From Limnephilus marmoratus (taxonomy: Eukaryota; Arthropoda; Insecta; Trichoptera; Limnephilidae): DNA of 64,000 nt. Numbering within the stretch: the stretch's first letter is position 1; the number at the start of each line of letters is the position of its first letter. The stretch is from the NCBI GenBank assembly GCA_917880885.1, contig OU862913.1, positions 310,001 through 374,000 of the forward strand, in the 5' to 3' direction. Below are positions 33,378 to 44,841 of this stretch, piece after piece. Under the pieces are notes generated by a model. That model ran no database searches. It was given only the letters and a program-made list of their open reading frames with translations, and had not been told where the DNA came from. The translations under genes were made by a program, and so were the position numbers.

Positions 33378-34015
33378 TAGCTGACCCGGCCACGCGTTGC
33401 TGTGGCTAATAAAACACTTTGTAAAATCCAACCTTTGTAACCACCGCCGTCTTTGAGTTTATCGCGAAGAGATAGACAGATGCCGCGGAGGACTTTAATT
33501 TATAATACGTAGAGATGGTGTGAAAGATTATAATAATGTGAATGAAATGCTTAGGGTAACTAACGTATTTAAGTTAAAAAGGATGAATACTGTATCCGTC
33601 TAAATAACTTTCCAATTATCCCATTGTACGTGACCATTTTTTTTAAAAAATGAGTATAGTAAGCTATCCGTAAAAGATTGATGTATGCCATCGTGGACTT
33701 TTTTGTAGATCTATAAAAGAGGAATATCCCACCATACATTGTTTTGTTATATCTCAAATGGATTAGGCAGCGTTTTCGATGAAAGCTACCAGGCTGCTTG
33801 ACTTTTTCCGACACTTCTAACAATTATCGCTATGTTTCAACCAATTTACACAAATCCTTGACAAATTACATACCTAAACCTTCCTCACGAAACACTCTAG
33901 CTATTAATCTAGTGAAAACCGCATGAAAATCCGTTCAGTAGTTTTCGAGTTTATCGCGAACAGACGGTCAGACAGACGGCGCGGGGGACTTTATTTTATA
34001 ATATATGTAGAGATT
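33378..34015 (+). repeat. Dispersed repeat, longer copy
   Basis: The head GCTGACCCGGCCACGCGTTG and the tail CACTCTAGCTATTAATC, GTGAAAACCGCATGAAAATC, GGGGGACTTTATTTTATAAT match the copies at 32036-32578. An inner GAGGACTTTAATTTATAATA shows a second, nested tail. Confidence 0.6.
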
Positions 34016-34206
34016 TACCTACTGAAAAAATAATACGGAGTGCATGTAATAGTACAAACAAGTGCAGTGACACAAATATCAAAGACTGTCAAGAAAGGCA
34101 TCTTATAATTTTTCAAGTTGATCGGCTTTCAATACTCGTATTATATACTATAAAAGGATCATGATACGAAGTGTTTCCAAGAACTCACAGTATTTTCTGT
34201 TTGCAG

Positions 34207-34383
34207 TATTAGAGGACACGATGGATAATAATTCAACTGTGGAGAAATTTATCACCATAAAGATAGAACCAGATAATCGGGAAGAAGACAGAGTTATTTG
34301 TTCAGATGTGGAAATTGATATTGATCTCCAGAATATTAAAAAGGAATGCAGTGAGCACTCTTCAGAAGTTAACCGAACTGAAG
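34207..34383 (+). CDS. ZF-2 exon 1 (SUMO-motif region)
   Basis: The exon follows a TCTGTTTGCAG acceptor, with the ATG at 34221 and a GTACTA donor at 34384 (phase 1). The 54 residues include KFITIKIEPDNREED, DVEIDIDLQNIKKECSE and EVNRTE. The I-K-I-E-P and I-K-K-E motifs match those of ZF-1 exons 1 and 2. Joined to 36674-37395 it makes a 294-aa protein. There is only one such exon here, so a second has been lost or lies undetected in the 2.3 kb intron, which holds a hAT element. Confidence 0.75.
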
Positions 34384-34736
34384 GTACTAACTTTTTATTG
34401 TTGCCGCTTTTACCTGATGGCCATTCGTATACGGATATTTACAAGCGACTCGAGTTTTGTGCACGTAGCAAACGCACCGCTTGTGATTATCCGCCATTCT
34501 ATTTTGCTGGTGTTCGTACACGACGCGACGCACCGACTGCGGGTTTGATGCCAGTTGCACGCTACTGTTAGTGCTGGTAGCATCTACTCCTATTATAGAA
34601 ATTTCGTCCGAACATGATCTGAAGTTAAATCCATGAGGCGTCGATTGAGGTTGAAAAAAGATAAACGATTGATGTTGAAAATTAAGGAAAGAAAGGTCAA
34701 TTTAACATCATTCTCATCCTTGGCTGCAACAAATGC
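34384..34736. other. ZF-2 intron, left part
   Basis: No element is recognised; open frames across it are read-through from the exon. Confidence 0.4.
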
Positions 34737-34744
34737 CTTACAAT

Positions 34745-36147
34745 CAGAGATGTGCAAAATGGGTACCCAAAACCATTTGAAATGCAAAATGGAAATGGGT
34801 CAAAACTTTTCCATTTGAAAATGCAAAATGGTTTTTAAAAAAGCATTTCAAATGCAAAATGCAAAATACCCATTTTCAAAATGCATTGAAAATGCAAAAT
34901 GGTTTCTCGGGTCAAACGAGAGTAAAAACTAACAGCCTTCTACCTTCTATTAAACAATTATTGAATTTTAAAACAACTTTATTATTTAATAATAGCCATC
35001 AACTTGTGGAATAAAAAAATCATAGATACTGGTACATACTGTGTAAAAAAATCTTAAATTTGTGTGGAATATAATAGTATCTATTATTAACTGAATAATG
35101 TCATTTTTAAGGAATTTTTCTTAGGGCCATCATCATTTGTATAGTAACTCTCAAGTGAGGGGACATTCACCTGTGAACAATAAAGAAATACAGGACAGTG
35201 AGACAATATAATATGAGGTTTTCTAGTGCGCACCCATTATTTGTATATAGATTGTCACAGAAAACTTCATTAAAGTAGGCGCATTAGAAAACCAAATATA
35301 TTATCTATATTATGTAGGTGTATTTTAAATATACATAATTTGCCTTAACTTTCTTTACCTAGTTAGTGGTCTTGGTCACATAAACCTTAGCCATTATTAG
35401 ATTTAAGAAGAACAAGCTTCTCAAAAACATCATCACTCATCTTTCTTCTATGCGGCCTCATGATCATACCTCCATATGAAAAGAGGCGTTCAACTGGTGC
35501 TGAACTCGGAAGACAAGTATTGCACTTGATGAACATGTGCCTAACAGTAGGGTAGTCATGCAACATTTCAAAATCGGTTGAAGGTATTGCAAGGCTTCTA
35601 AATCCGGAATTCCTGCTGTTGCTGCGGAAGAATCAGATGAATCTTCATTATCTTGGAAAAAAAATAGGATTCATCCTGTACAAGACAATTATTTCCACTT
35701 TGTTGAGTTACATTAGATTTTTTGGTACTTTCTTTTAATTTCCTTATTTGTAGTAAAAATACTGAACGGACTCTGTCCTTTTGTTGTTTAGGAATCCACT
35801 TCATTTTAAAAAATGAGGTTAATGTTGCCAGCGTAAAAAAATAGTAACTTGTATCAAAAATTGAATATTACAGCGTCTGCTTGGCTGGGCTCCTACCAGG
35901 GAGCAACTTGACAGACATAAATATTTCTCATATCGAGGTTAAGGACCAATGGACCGACAGAGTGAATATAGTAGGAAGAATGTTGCAAAAATGCATTTAA
36001 AATGGAAAATGCATTGAGAAAAGCATTTAAAATGAAAATGGAAATGGGTGAAAAGAAAAACCATTTAAAATGCAAAATGGAAAATACCCATTTTGCATTT
36101 TGCATTTCCATTTGAAATGGATTTATTTGAAATAAAGCACATCTCTG
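34745..36147. mobile_element. hAT transposon remnant in the ZF-2 intron
   Basis: The ends CAGAGATGTGC and GCACATCTCTG are exact inverted repeats, and the 8-bp duplication CTTACAAT is perfect (34737-34744 and 36148-36155). Both subterminal regions are crowded with ATGCAAAATGG and AATGGAAATGGG repeats. The centre holds a piece of transposase on the minus strand. Length is 1403 bp, an internally deleted derivative. Confidence 0.9.
35395..35560 (-). pseudogene. hAT transposase C-terminal dimerisation domain
   Basis: The minus strand reads LHDYPTVRHMFIKCNTCLPS, then SAPVERLFSYGGMIMRPHRR and KMSDDVFEKLVLLKS. This is the hAT C-terminal dimerisation motif (P-x-SSAPVERLFS-xGG, L-x-D-x-x-F-E-K-L-L). 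No catalytic region remains. Confidence 0.85.
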
Positions 36148-36155
36148 CTTACAAT

Positions 36156-36673
36156 TAACATTTAGTTTTTAGAATGGGTGATTCAAGAGTCTTCTTTTAT
36201 GACGTTTTTATACCTGTGTTCGTCGCTAGTGTCACTGACCTTTGTATTAATTCTACAGCTGCATTTTAAAGTATGATCAAGTTCAGTATATTTCGGGCAG
36301 CTTTTGTATGCGGAAACCGGTTTCAAAAAGTAGCATATCGGTAGGTCACTTGTGGTTGCATCACAATCATTACGAGTAGCTTGTAAATTTCTCTGTACGA
36401 AGGGCCTTAGGGCCTAGTTCTTCAGTTTCTTCTAAATTGGATTTGATTTTTCTCGCCAACAGTTGTTTTTAATTATGGAATGTTAAGTACATTTGAGGTT
36501 GTTGCTTTGTGGTGTGTTGGTTAGTAAGGTACTTATTTTTCCTTCAACTTTGAGTCCAGTGTTATAATACCGTCAACATTTTGATGGATGTTTTCTTTAA
36601 ATTCTTCTTTTAATTCATTGATTTTTATAAGTAAAGTCCTTACAATTAATCTGATTGTTGATTTCTCTTATAG
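36156..36673. other. ZF-2 intron, right part
   Basis: AT-rich; ends in the polypyrimidine acceptor GATTTCTCTTATAG. No other structure is seen. Confidence 0.4.
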
Positions 36674-37395
36674 GTACGAGTGTGAAATTTAAACATGAAG
36701 AAGAAGCACGACAACATTGCGATCGAGGGGAAAGTAATTCCAAACCCTTCGAATGTAATGAATGCAGCCATAAATCTGCTTCGAAATCTCTCCTGCTAGC
36801 TCATCAGCGGACCCATACTGGAGAAAAACCGTTTTCATGTTTAAGCTGCAACTATTCATGTGCACGAAAGTCCAATTTAAATCGACACTTAAAGACTCAT
36901 TCTGAAGAAAAGTCATCTGATTGTTATAGCATTGCGTCTACTTGCAAGTCCTATTTGCGAACTCACTCTGGAGATGAACCATATACATGTCCTTTCTGCA
37001 GAAAGACATATTCAAACAGGTCTATCTTGAAAAGACACTTTTTGATTCATACTGGAGAAAAGGCGTTCGCGTGTTCAAGCTGCAATTATTCTTCTTCACG
37101 AAAGTCTCACTTATCAATACACTTGCGGACTCACAGTGGAGAAAAGCCATTCTCTTGTTCTGAATGTGACTATTCATGTTCAAACACATCTGGCTTAAAA
37201 AGGCACTTTCTGATTCATTCTGGAGAAAAACCATTCTCCTGTTCAAACTGCGACTACACTTGTTCACGGAAGTCTCACATGTCACAGCATATAAGGACTC
37301 ACACAGGAGAAATGCCTTACGCATGTTCGATTTGCGGCTATTTAAGTTCACGGAAGTCCGCTTTAAAAAAGCACCTTTTGACTCACGCTAGATAA
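36674..37395 (+). CDS. ZF-2 exon 2: eight C2H2 zinc fingers
   Basis: The exon continues ZF-2 in phase 1 (GTSVKFKHEEEARQHCD) and then encodes fingers from FECNECSHKSASK to YACSICGYLSSRKSALKKH. Seven are canonical. The third (SDCYSIASTCKSYLRTH) has lost ligands and several residues. Linkers are mostly T/S-G-E-K-P. It is more divergent from ZF-1 than the transposon-borne arrays are. The stop replaces the Glu of the next linker (GAA to TAA, 37393-37395), after which another finger can still be read, so the protein has been shortened. Expected role: a DNA-binding nuclear factor; the target is unknown. Confidence 0.85.
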
Positions 37396-37555
37396 AAATC
37401 GTTCTCATGTTCTAAGTGCCGGTTTTTATCTTCACGCAAAAAGCCTTAGAAAGCATATGCTTTTACACATTGCAGAAAGCCTTTCTGATGTAGTAAGTGA
37501 AGCTAATCGTCCCATCGAAAAAAGTTCCAGCAGTCTCGAACTGGAGAATTAACGT
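37396..37555 (+). pseudogene. Decayed finger and old C-terminus after ZF-2 stop
   Basis: In frame after the stop comes KSFSCSKCRFLSSRK, a finger start. After a frameshift come LRKHMLLH and a Ser/Glu-rich tail ending LELEN and TAA. This is probably the former end of the gene. Confidence 0.7.
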
Positions 37556-38040
37556 ACTCATGTTTCGTGTGTTCCGCCTTTGGTTTGACCATGAATATTA
37601 ACAAAAGTTGGGTGTAAAGCTTCCTAGCTCATATGATATATAATTATTAAAACAGTAATACGGTGAGCATATAACAGGACCTCTTAAGATGCGAAAAGTA
37701 TGGCGGAAAGAAAGTGGCAGAAAAGAATTGGAGAGCTTCTTGAATAAAATCATTGTCTGAATGTAGAAAGATGTACTAAAATCAACTTCTGTGAAAATCG
37801 GGAAAAGAAAATGACCCTTCACACCATCTTTATGTCTATGACACTGGTCTGCAATGAAATCCTCCTTCAAGAAATTACATCATTAATATGAAGATTTTAA
37901 TGCTCTGAATTTGTTCCCGTTGGCCAATTTTTTCTATCACGTCTAGATTTTGTGATATGAATTTTTAATTATTTATTAAATTTAATTAAAAATAAAAAAA
38001 TTATACAAACTTTTTCTGCCACCACTTCACATAAAGTTGG
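37556..38040. other. Spacer
   Basis: No gene or repeat boundaries are recognised. Confidence 0.35.
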
Positions 38041-38369
38041 GACATGAAAAACTTTGTAAAAGCTATGAACATGGATGGTGCAAGCTTTCAAAACAAAATT
38101 TCTTAAAAAATTGAGAACTTCTTTCTGCATAAAGCTTTAGGATGCAATATGTCACTCAAGATTCCATTTTTGGACTCGCATGTAAATTACTCGTGAAAAT
38201 CTCGGTGCCTTATCAGATGAGCATGGTGAAAGATTTCATCGGGATATTATGCATATTGAAAGACGCTACAATGGAAAATGTAGCAGCAATGCTTGTTAAT
38301 TTCTGTTGGTCAATTCACCGAGAAACTCCAATGAAAACGGTGAAAAGAAAAAACTACAAAATAACTTGA
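38041..38369 (+). pseudogene. Fragment of an arthropod repeat gene (DEHGERFHRDI family)
   Basis: Across two frames the plus strand gives FLHKALGCNMSLKIPFLDSH, then ENLGALSDEHGERFHRDI and IERRYNGKCSSN, then VNFCWSIHRET. These blocks recur as a C-terminal region of repeated predicted proteins in many insects, with no established function. Stops and at least two shifts make it a pseudogene. Confidence 0.6.
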
Positions 38370-38529
38370 ATTGTATCATCACAATGAGATAAATTTACTG
38401 ATATTTTTATAACTTATGACTCTAAAAATAGCATTTTCGACTGTAAAACTTAAGCCGTAGTATTTTTTTGTAGTTGTAATGTATAATAATATCTTTTTTT
38501 TAAATAAATGGACATAACTAACTAACCAT

Positions 38530-38760
38530 CACGCCGTTTCCAACTCGGTCTTGGCACACACTCTGTGCCTCATTCACATTCATACATCGTCTCATACACA
38601 CTCTTCTATTATTCTGACTCTTGACATGGCCCGACTCAAGTATCTGATTCACTTGCCATGTCTTCCTCGGGCGTCCCCAACTTCTTCGACCATTCACATT
38701 TGCGTAATATATTCTTCTTACACTACTTTCATAATGCCAGAACCCACCTAAAGTTTTATA
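38530..38760 (-). pseudogene. RTE-type LINE C-terminal fragment, copy 1
   Basis: Minus-strand residues NVNGRRSWGRPRKTW, VNQILESGHVKSQNNRRVCM and NVNEAQSVCQDR are the extreme end of an RTE-type polymerase protein (G-R-G-R-P-R-x-x-W motif). The same 3' segment recurs at 40560-40700. Confidence 0.65.
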
Positions 38761-39085
38761 AAAACTTTGTCCTGACAATAACAAACACACAAAAAAAGAA
38801 TTATCCAATGTGGTGAGTCGTTCGAAAGTTATGCGCTTAGCAACACATTCAGCCATTCATTTTTATATTATAGATTATATGTGTATATATTTTTTTTTTA
38901 AAATTAACGTTAACTGGATTTGTGAATTGGAATTGAAATATTGTATGAATTCTCATCCTTCGATCCAAAAATAGCTAAATGGTTAGTAGACCAAGGCAGG
39001 ACAAATTCGGAAATTTTATTTAAATATATTTTCCGTCAATAATTTATCGCAAGGGTCTAATTTCTGTAAAATAATATACGATCAG

Positions 39086-39460
39086 ATGTTTCCCACTTTG
39101 AAATCCTCACTCAATATTAACCAACATGGGTTTATGAGTGGAAAATCAACAACAACTAATCTAATAGCATTCACGAAATTTTCGCAAGATAATATGGATC
39201 AACGTGTACAAGTAGACGCAATATATACGGATTATAGCAAAGCTTTTGACCTAGTGGATCACGACATATTATCACGCAAGCTTATGCAAATCGGCGTCCA
39301 CGGTGACCTTCTTAGATGGCACTCATCTTATGTATCAAACCGTAGTCAAGTCGTAGTTAAGGGTGGCTTTAAATCGGACTGGGTAGCCGTCCCATCGGGT
39401 GTGCCTCAAGGATCTCTATTGGGACCGTTACTTTTTAATATTTACATTAATGATTCTAGG
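39086..39460 (+). pseudogene. Jockey-type LINE, RT fragment
   Basis: The plus strand encodes NQHGFMSGKSTTTNL, AIYTDYSKAFDLVDHDIL (first catalytic Asp) and PSGVPQGSLLGPLLFNIYIN. The match ends abruptly near 39460, before the YxDD site. It belongs to the same kind of LINE as 17700-22165 but is not part of it. Confidence 0.75.
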
Positions 39461-40559
39461 ACAATGCTTGAAATACTCCAAAACATAAGGCGGCCAACCG
39501 TTCCGCATTCTGCGGGACCGTCCCGCATTGCAATATTGAATAAAATAGTCCCGCAAATCGTCAAAAGCGACCCGCATGTCCCGCATTCCTATATATGTTT
39601 TTAATATTGTCTATGCTGGACAAATAAACTTCATCTATCCCTAGTCTATTCTAGCCATTTCGGTTCATCCGTGGTTAAGTTGATGACAAAATTTGTGCCT
39701 AGAAAAGGTTCGAGTTCAATCTAGGGATTGGTTTTTTTATGTTAATCAAGCAACAGTCAAAGAGCACCAGCATAAATGAACTAATACCTAGATCGATATC
39801 TTCCGGCTTTTTGTTCCCAACTGGCTTCAACACATAAATATACCATTTCAACACTATTTTAACTGTCAAAATGAAAATTTCATTTCTCTGACGTCACATA
39901 CCATCGACAAGGATAGTGAAAAGTAAAAAAAAAAGGATACTACCATAAACAATATAAATCCCTACCCACTACCCAATTTATCAGCCTAAAAATTATTTTA
40001 AAAATAAAATATCCAAGATGTTAAAAAGTATTTAGTTATTAATTAAATTCACAAAATAATATACAAACATATTTTAAAGGTGTTGAAAGATATTCATTAC
40101 AAAGCAGTCTTTTTAGGATAATTTTATTAGGATTGCCGATTTCCAAAAAAAATATGTTCATTGTGATGTCTAATAAATAATTAAAAAAGAACAAGACAAG
40201 TAAGATAAATGAGGACAACAATTTCATCCTATATTGAGCATACTTTAAATATATGCACTCAGAGAGAGCCGGAAAGAAAATCTTCAATACTCGTAGCGAT
40301 GCGTTCCGTTGCATTATTTTGTTGGGCGTATCTCAATTGACGCCTGGTCCCCGCCATTTGCAACTGCATTCTCCTCTTTCTGGGTGTTAAGAGTTGAGAC
40401 TTCCTCTTACCTAGAAAAACACAATATTTCAAACAAATTACCACATTATTCAAAACAAAAACCTATAATTGCACCGTGTAAAAAGGTAGTCCAGTTAAAT
40501 GACCAACTTTACCAATGTGCTGTTTCCGCGGGGGAAGGCAGAGAGGACAGACCACCAAA
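39461..40559. other. Spacer with a CCCGCA-rich patch
   Basis: Around 39490-39590 several GTCCCGCA units occur (CCGTTCCGCATTCTGCGGG is an imperfect palindrome), resembling a DNA-transposon terminus. No gene is found. Confidence 0.35.
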
Positions 40560-41011
40560 CAACTCAATCTAGCACACACTCCTTGCCTCGTTCACATTCA
40601 TACATGCTATTCTATTATTCTGACTCTTGACATGGCCCGACTCAAGTATCTGATTCACTTGGTCAAGCCATGTCTTCCTCGGCTTCTTTTACCATTCACA
40701 TTTGGAACGTGTACACTATTTTCCTCGTTCATTCGCTCTACATGGCCAAACCATCTGAGCGTCCCTTTCTTAACCTTACTCAGTATGCTTACATCAGCCT
40801 TGCATTCTTTGCGGATCTCCACGTTTCTCACACGATCATGGATGGTTTTACTACACACATGCCTCAGGGATCTCATTTCTACAACATTCAATCTACTTTT
40901 TTCCTTCCTCTGCCAGTTCAATGCCTCACTGCCATACATCAGGGCGGGTACCAGCAGTCCATTACAGACGAGGGGATTTTTCACAAAAACGGTGATATAC
41001 AAATCATCCAA
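40560..41011 (-). pseudogene. RTE-type LINE C-terminal fragment, copy 2
   Basis: The minus-strand frame reads LVPALMYGSEALNWQRKEKS, NVVEMRSLRHVCSKT, RNVEIRKECKADV and GTLRWFGHVERM, the typical RTE C-terminus after the polymerase (YGSE-x-W, EMR-x-LR, LRWFGHV-x-RM). The last 140 bp equal copy 1 at 38.6 kb. Confidence 0.75.
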
Positions 41012-41600
41012 ATATTATTAAAATTTACTTATAAACGTACCCAATCTCTGATTTCATCATCTGCCTCTTCTTTGAAGTCGTTGATTTTGTCCTCGTAAAA
41101 GGTAAATCTCTTGTGGAAGTCCTCCTTGTATCACTGATATTACATTCTGGTATTGATTATCAATTATTTTATCTGGAAAAACACAATATTGCAGGTCAAT
41201 TATCACATTATTCTAAACAAAAGATACCAGACGCCGATTACCAAGCGAACGCTTACCCGGGATGCTTTTGAGGATCGAATTGCTGCTGCTGGGCTTCGGG
41301 ACACTCCTTAAGTGGGTCGGTAACTTATGTCGAATTGAATCAATATCTTCACAGCCTTCGACACCGCAATGATATCAAGGAATCATTTTCACAAATATTT
41401 ACGCCGGTGTTGGGAGGTTAGGAATATCCGGTTCGAACAATGTGCTATCTCTATTTGACATATAATACCATAGATATCCTACTAGATATACTACTCAGTT
41501 CTCAACAGTCTTTCTATGGAAATTTGGACCAATAAAATGATATGGTCATTAGTCATACGTCACAACATGGTCACGACACAAAAAAGTTCGGAGTTATACC
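41012..41600. other. Spacer
   Basis: No gene or structured repeat is recognised. Confidence 0.35.
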
Positions 41601-41990
41601 CCCCTGAGCACCAGTGTAGAAGTAAATTTGTTTATCTTCATGTTCTGAGTATAATTTTAATGCGCCGCATACAGATATTCTTAATTATAAATAACCAATT
41701 TTGTGTTCAGAATGTTAAATTCCACTTGGATTCATCTGATGACATATTTCAACGGAAAACATTATCTTATTCGAAGTGCAGTTATAAAATTCTAGTTGCA
41801 GTTGTATGTGCTGCCAGAATCAAAGAGTAACCATTTTCATGTTCTGAGTGTAGTTTTAATGCGCCGATTTATTTTAACCAGTTTTGTGTTCACAATGTAA
41901 ATTTTTAACTGGATTCATCTGATGATATATTTCGAAGTAAAACATTCTCTTATTCGAAGTGCAGATATAAAAATTCAAGTTGCGGACTAT
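41600..41990 (+). repeat. Two ~150-bp direct repeats with zinc-finger-like halves
   Basis: The units (about 41660-41800 and 41840-41990) share CTTGGATTCATCTGATGA-like, AACATT-TCTTATTCGAAGTGC and TTCATGTTCTGAGTGTAGT blocks. Translation gives PFSCSECSFNAP and SYSKCSYK, which resemble halves of C2H2 fingers. Probably a very old array. Confidence 0.45.
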
Positions 41991-42065
41991 GCAGTAGTGT
42001 AGCGAGGGGGGTGGACCGCCCCGGGTGCCACCCGATGGGGAAGTGACACTACGACGGGAGGTGAC
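41991..42065 (+). mobile_element. Solitary hAT-type terminus
   Basis: CAGTAGTGTAGCGAGGGGGG followed by CCGCCCCGGGTGCCACCCGA matches the left end of the element at 42689 and that at 63333. No right partner with the flank GGACTATG was found. Confidence 0.6.
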
Positions 42066-42688
42066 ACCCGACAGTGGAATAAAAATTACGAAGGATATTG
42101 TCACAAAAATATTGAATACGGTGTTATTTTCGTATTACCCTTTTCCTTCTCAGAACTTCTACTCTTGTCCTCCACACAGCATCCTCAAAGATTATATAGC
42201 CTCTGATAATTTTTTGTTTCCTATGTGGAACCAATGTAAAAATAAAAAAAAAGTAATGTTGGGCTGGGGTTTATGCCGTCACATTTGATTTCTTTGATTG
42301 TTTGATTTGATTTCTCATCGAATTTCGGGATATTTCCAATGCTGTTAGTATGCTGTTCTCTAGTATGCTGTACTGAAGATGTCGTAAAAAAACGTTAAAA
42401 ATATGTTTACAAACTAAATAAAATTACTTTATATATTTATAAATTTGAATATTTTAATTTCAAACCTCAAAAAAGATGAAAAAAAGATAAATCACACACC
42501 TACATTTTTTTCCAAAAGCCGAAAAATTGTAGTAATACGAAATTTTGAAATCATATTCCATTTATGTAGGGAATCTCATTCTGGACATTATGGATCATTA
42601 CTTCTGGACTCCGTTGTATGATGGATCCAGATTCCTCTGATTATGGTCTCAGTACAGGGTATAGACAATAATAAGTCATAGGTAGACT
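42066..42688. other. Spacer
   Basis: A short piece near 42135-42200 resembles the tail of the SINE-like family (TTTTCCTTCTCAGAACTTC). Otherwise nothing is recognised. Confidence 0.35.
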
Positions 42689-42975
42689 CGGTAGCGTAGC
42701 GAGGGGGGGGCGGACCGCCCCGGGTGCCACCCGAGGAGGGGGTGACACTCGAACGTGGAGAAAAAACTTACGAAAGTGCAGAATTGCAGTAAAAAATATT
42801 TTACACGTTAACACTGACTATTATTTTGCTCTATGGCTTGGTTGGTCGGGGTTTCCCGAAAAATGTTTTTTTTTTGTTTCTAGCTCAGTCGGGGATTTCC
42901 CTGAAATATTCCTTGTGTCATTCTAATTTCGTTCGTGTATTGTGATTAACGTAGACTCGTGAAGTGAATTGTTAT

Positions 42976-43640
42976 CTATGGACTGACGTGAATTAGTGAA
43001 GAAGTTATTATTGTGTTAGCGTGTTTAATAGTGCTGAAAGACCAGTTTGAAAAACAAGGCAGGTAGGTGTGAATTTTTAGATACCGTTTTGTAGCGCATG
43101 AATAGTTACAGTCGGGACAAGAAAAAGGTTTTTCATCAATGTGAGTTAGCAAGTGGATTTTTAAATCTTCCCTTCGAAAACTTGTATTACTGCAGTCGGG
43201 ACATGAAAAAGGTTTTTGTCCAGTATGGGTAAGCATGTAAATTTTTAGATACCGTTTTGTAGCGCATGAATAATTACAGTCGGGACAAGAAAAAGGTTTT
43301 TCATCACTGTGAGTTAGCAAGTGCCGTTTTAGTTATTTTTTTCGAGAATAAGAATAGTTGCAGTCAGGACATGAAAAAGGTTTTTTTTCCACTGTCGGTA
43401 AACGTGTGATTTTTAGATTTCTCTTCATAGTACATGAATAGTTGCAGTTGGAACATGAAAAAGGTTTTTCTCCACACTGAGTCAGCAACTGACTTCTTAT
43501 GTATCCCTTTTGTGAACACGAATAGTTACAATCAGGACATGAAAAAGGTTTTTCTCTTCTGTGAATCATACTGTGGACTTTTAAATCTTCGTTTTGAGGA
43601 CTTGTATAACTGCATTCAGATCGTGAAAAGGGTTTTACTC
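42976..43640 (-). pseudogene. Second transposon-borne zinc-finger array
   Basis: On the minus strand, pieces at 42976-43320 and 43333-43569 give KPFSCPDCNYSCATKRYLKI and KPFSCPDCNYSCSQKGYIRS. These CPDCNYSC-type fingers have D/G-E-K-P linkers and are nearest to the array at 20.2-21.4 kb. About seven units remain, with at least two frameshifts. The sequence upstream on the same strand (ATCATAGTGGAGTAAAGTG and so on to about 43850) also matches that array's flank, so array and flank moved together. Confidence 0.8.
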
Positions 43641-44290
43641 CACTCTAAGTAAGCTTATGAATCATAGTGGAGTAAAGTGTTGCTCCATATGGAAACCTTT
43701 GTAAAATTACTTTCTTCAGGGCCTCCTCAGTGTAGCTAATGTAAAACAAAATATGTGTTGTAAAACCATGTAGGTGTATTAAAGGTAAGACACTATTAAA
43801 TTGTGGAGATCCAGAAGGAATGAAAGGCCGATAAAAATAATAATATTTTCCCAATTTGTTTATGAATTACAATTTAAAACAATAAAATAAGAGGTGTCAA
43901 TATCTTTTTCGAGATTTTTCTGTTTTCAGATTTTCGGTTGAGTTTCGCTTATATTGTATTCATTTAATTAAATATTACAATTTGAGGTTTTACTCATAAA
44001 GTTAAAATAAAAATAAAATAAAATAAACAATATTCGCATGGACCTATAGCGAGTTTGAAATCTCTTGTTTTATTTTTACCGCAAACGCGATTAAAACAAG
44101 AAAAAGGTATTTAAGCGACCTTCCAGTACTTTGCGCAATTTAATTGAGACTTTTAGGTAAAAATAGTCACTTGGGTGTTACGTAACGTTTAGGGGGAGGG
44201 AGGTACAGAAAAATGTTACGGCGCGTTGCATGGGGGGAGAGAGGGTCAAAAATTTTCAAAAATTGCGTTACGTTATACTTGAACGCCCCC
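43641..44290. repeat. Right half of the TTA-type element inside the hAT
   Basis: The stretch matches 21440-21943, ending GCGTTACG-TATACTTGAACGCCCCC, the right terminus of the element at 19564. A piece (43905-44040) also matches one arm of the fold-back at 51.4-51.6 kb. Confidence 0.7.
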
Positions 44291-44841
44291 TTTACTATTT
44301 CACGATTGAAATTTTATCGTTACACTCTGAACACAAAACTGGTTTTAACCTAAGTATTAGTTATTATGTTTTCATGACAGCAAATGATTTTTTTCAGATT
44401 TTTGCAGCATATAAGAATTGAAGACTCCACACGGAACTGTAATTTGTAGCTATATGGCTCGGTCGGTCAGCATTCCCCAAAAATTCTGTTATTTTATTTT
44501 CGTTCCTAGCTCCTACTATTGATTTATTGGGGATTCCCGTGAAATATTCCTCGCTTTTCCCCTGTGTCGTTCTCATTTCTTTCGTACATTGTAATTGACG
44601 GGAACTCGCGGAGGAAATTATCACCTATCAATTGTTGAAAAAGCTGTTATTCTGTAGTGTTTTTAATTTTGAGGATAACAATTTTTTTTTACATATTTGA
44701 CTAGCTAGAAATGTTTTTTTATATTTTAGGAAGTCAAAATTTGTGTTTTGAATTTCTCAAAAAAAAAATTTATGGGGGGGGGGTGACACCGCGTTTTCCG
44801 CCCCGGGTGCCACCCATGCTAGCTACGCCACTGGGTAGACT

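Larger units (their letters stand above)
42689..44833. mobile_element. hAT-type element carrying a zinc-finger array
   Basis: The left end CGGTAGCGTAGCGAGGGGG and right end GCTAGCTACGCCACTG are inverted repeats, each beside a CGCCCCGGGTGCCACCC block. The 8-bp duplication GGTAGACT is perfect (42681-42688 and 44834-44841). The first 330 bp match the start of the copy at 63333, up to the point where that copy shows AACAAG/GTAAGT, a splice donor; here zinc-finger DNA begins instead. The middle (43050-44290) is homologous to the right half of the TTA-flanked element at 20.2-21.9 kb. No transposase is seen. Confidence 0.85.
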
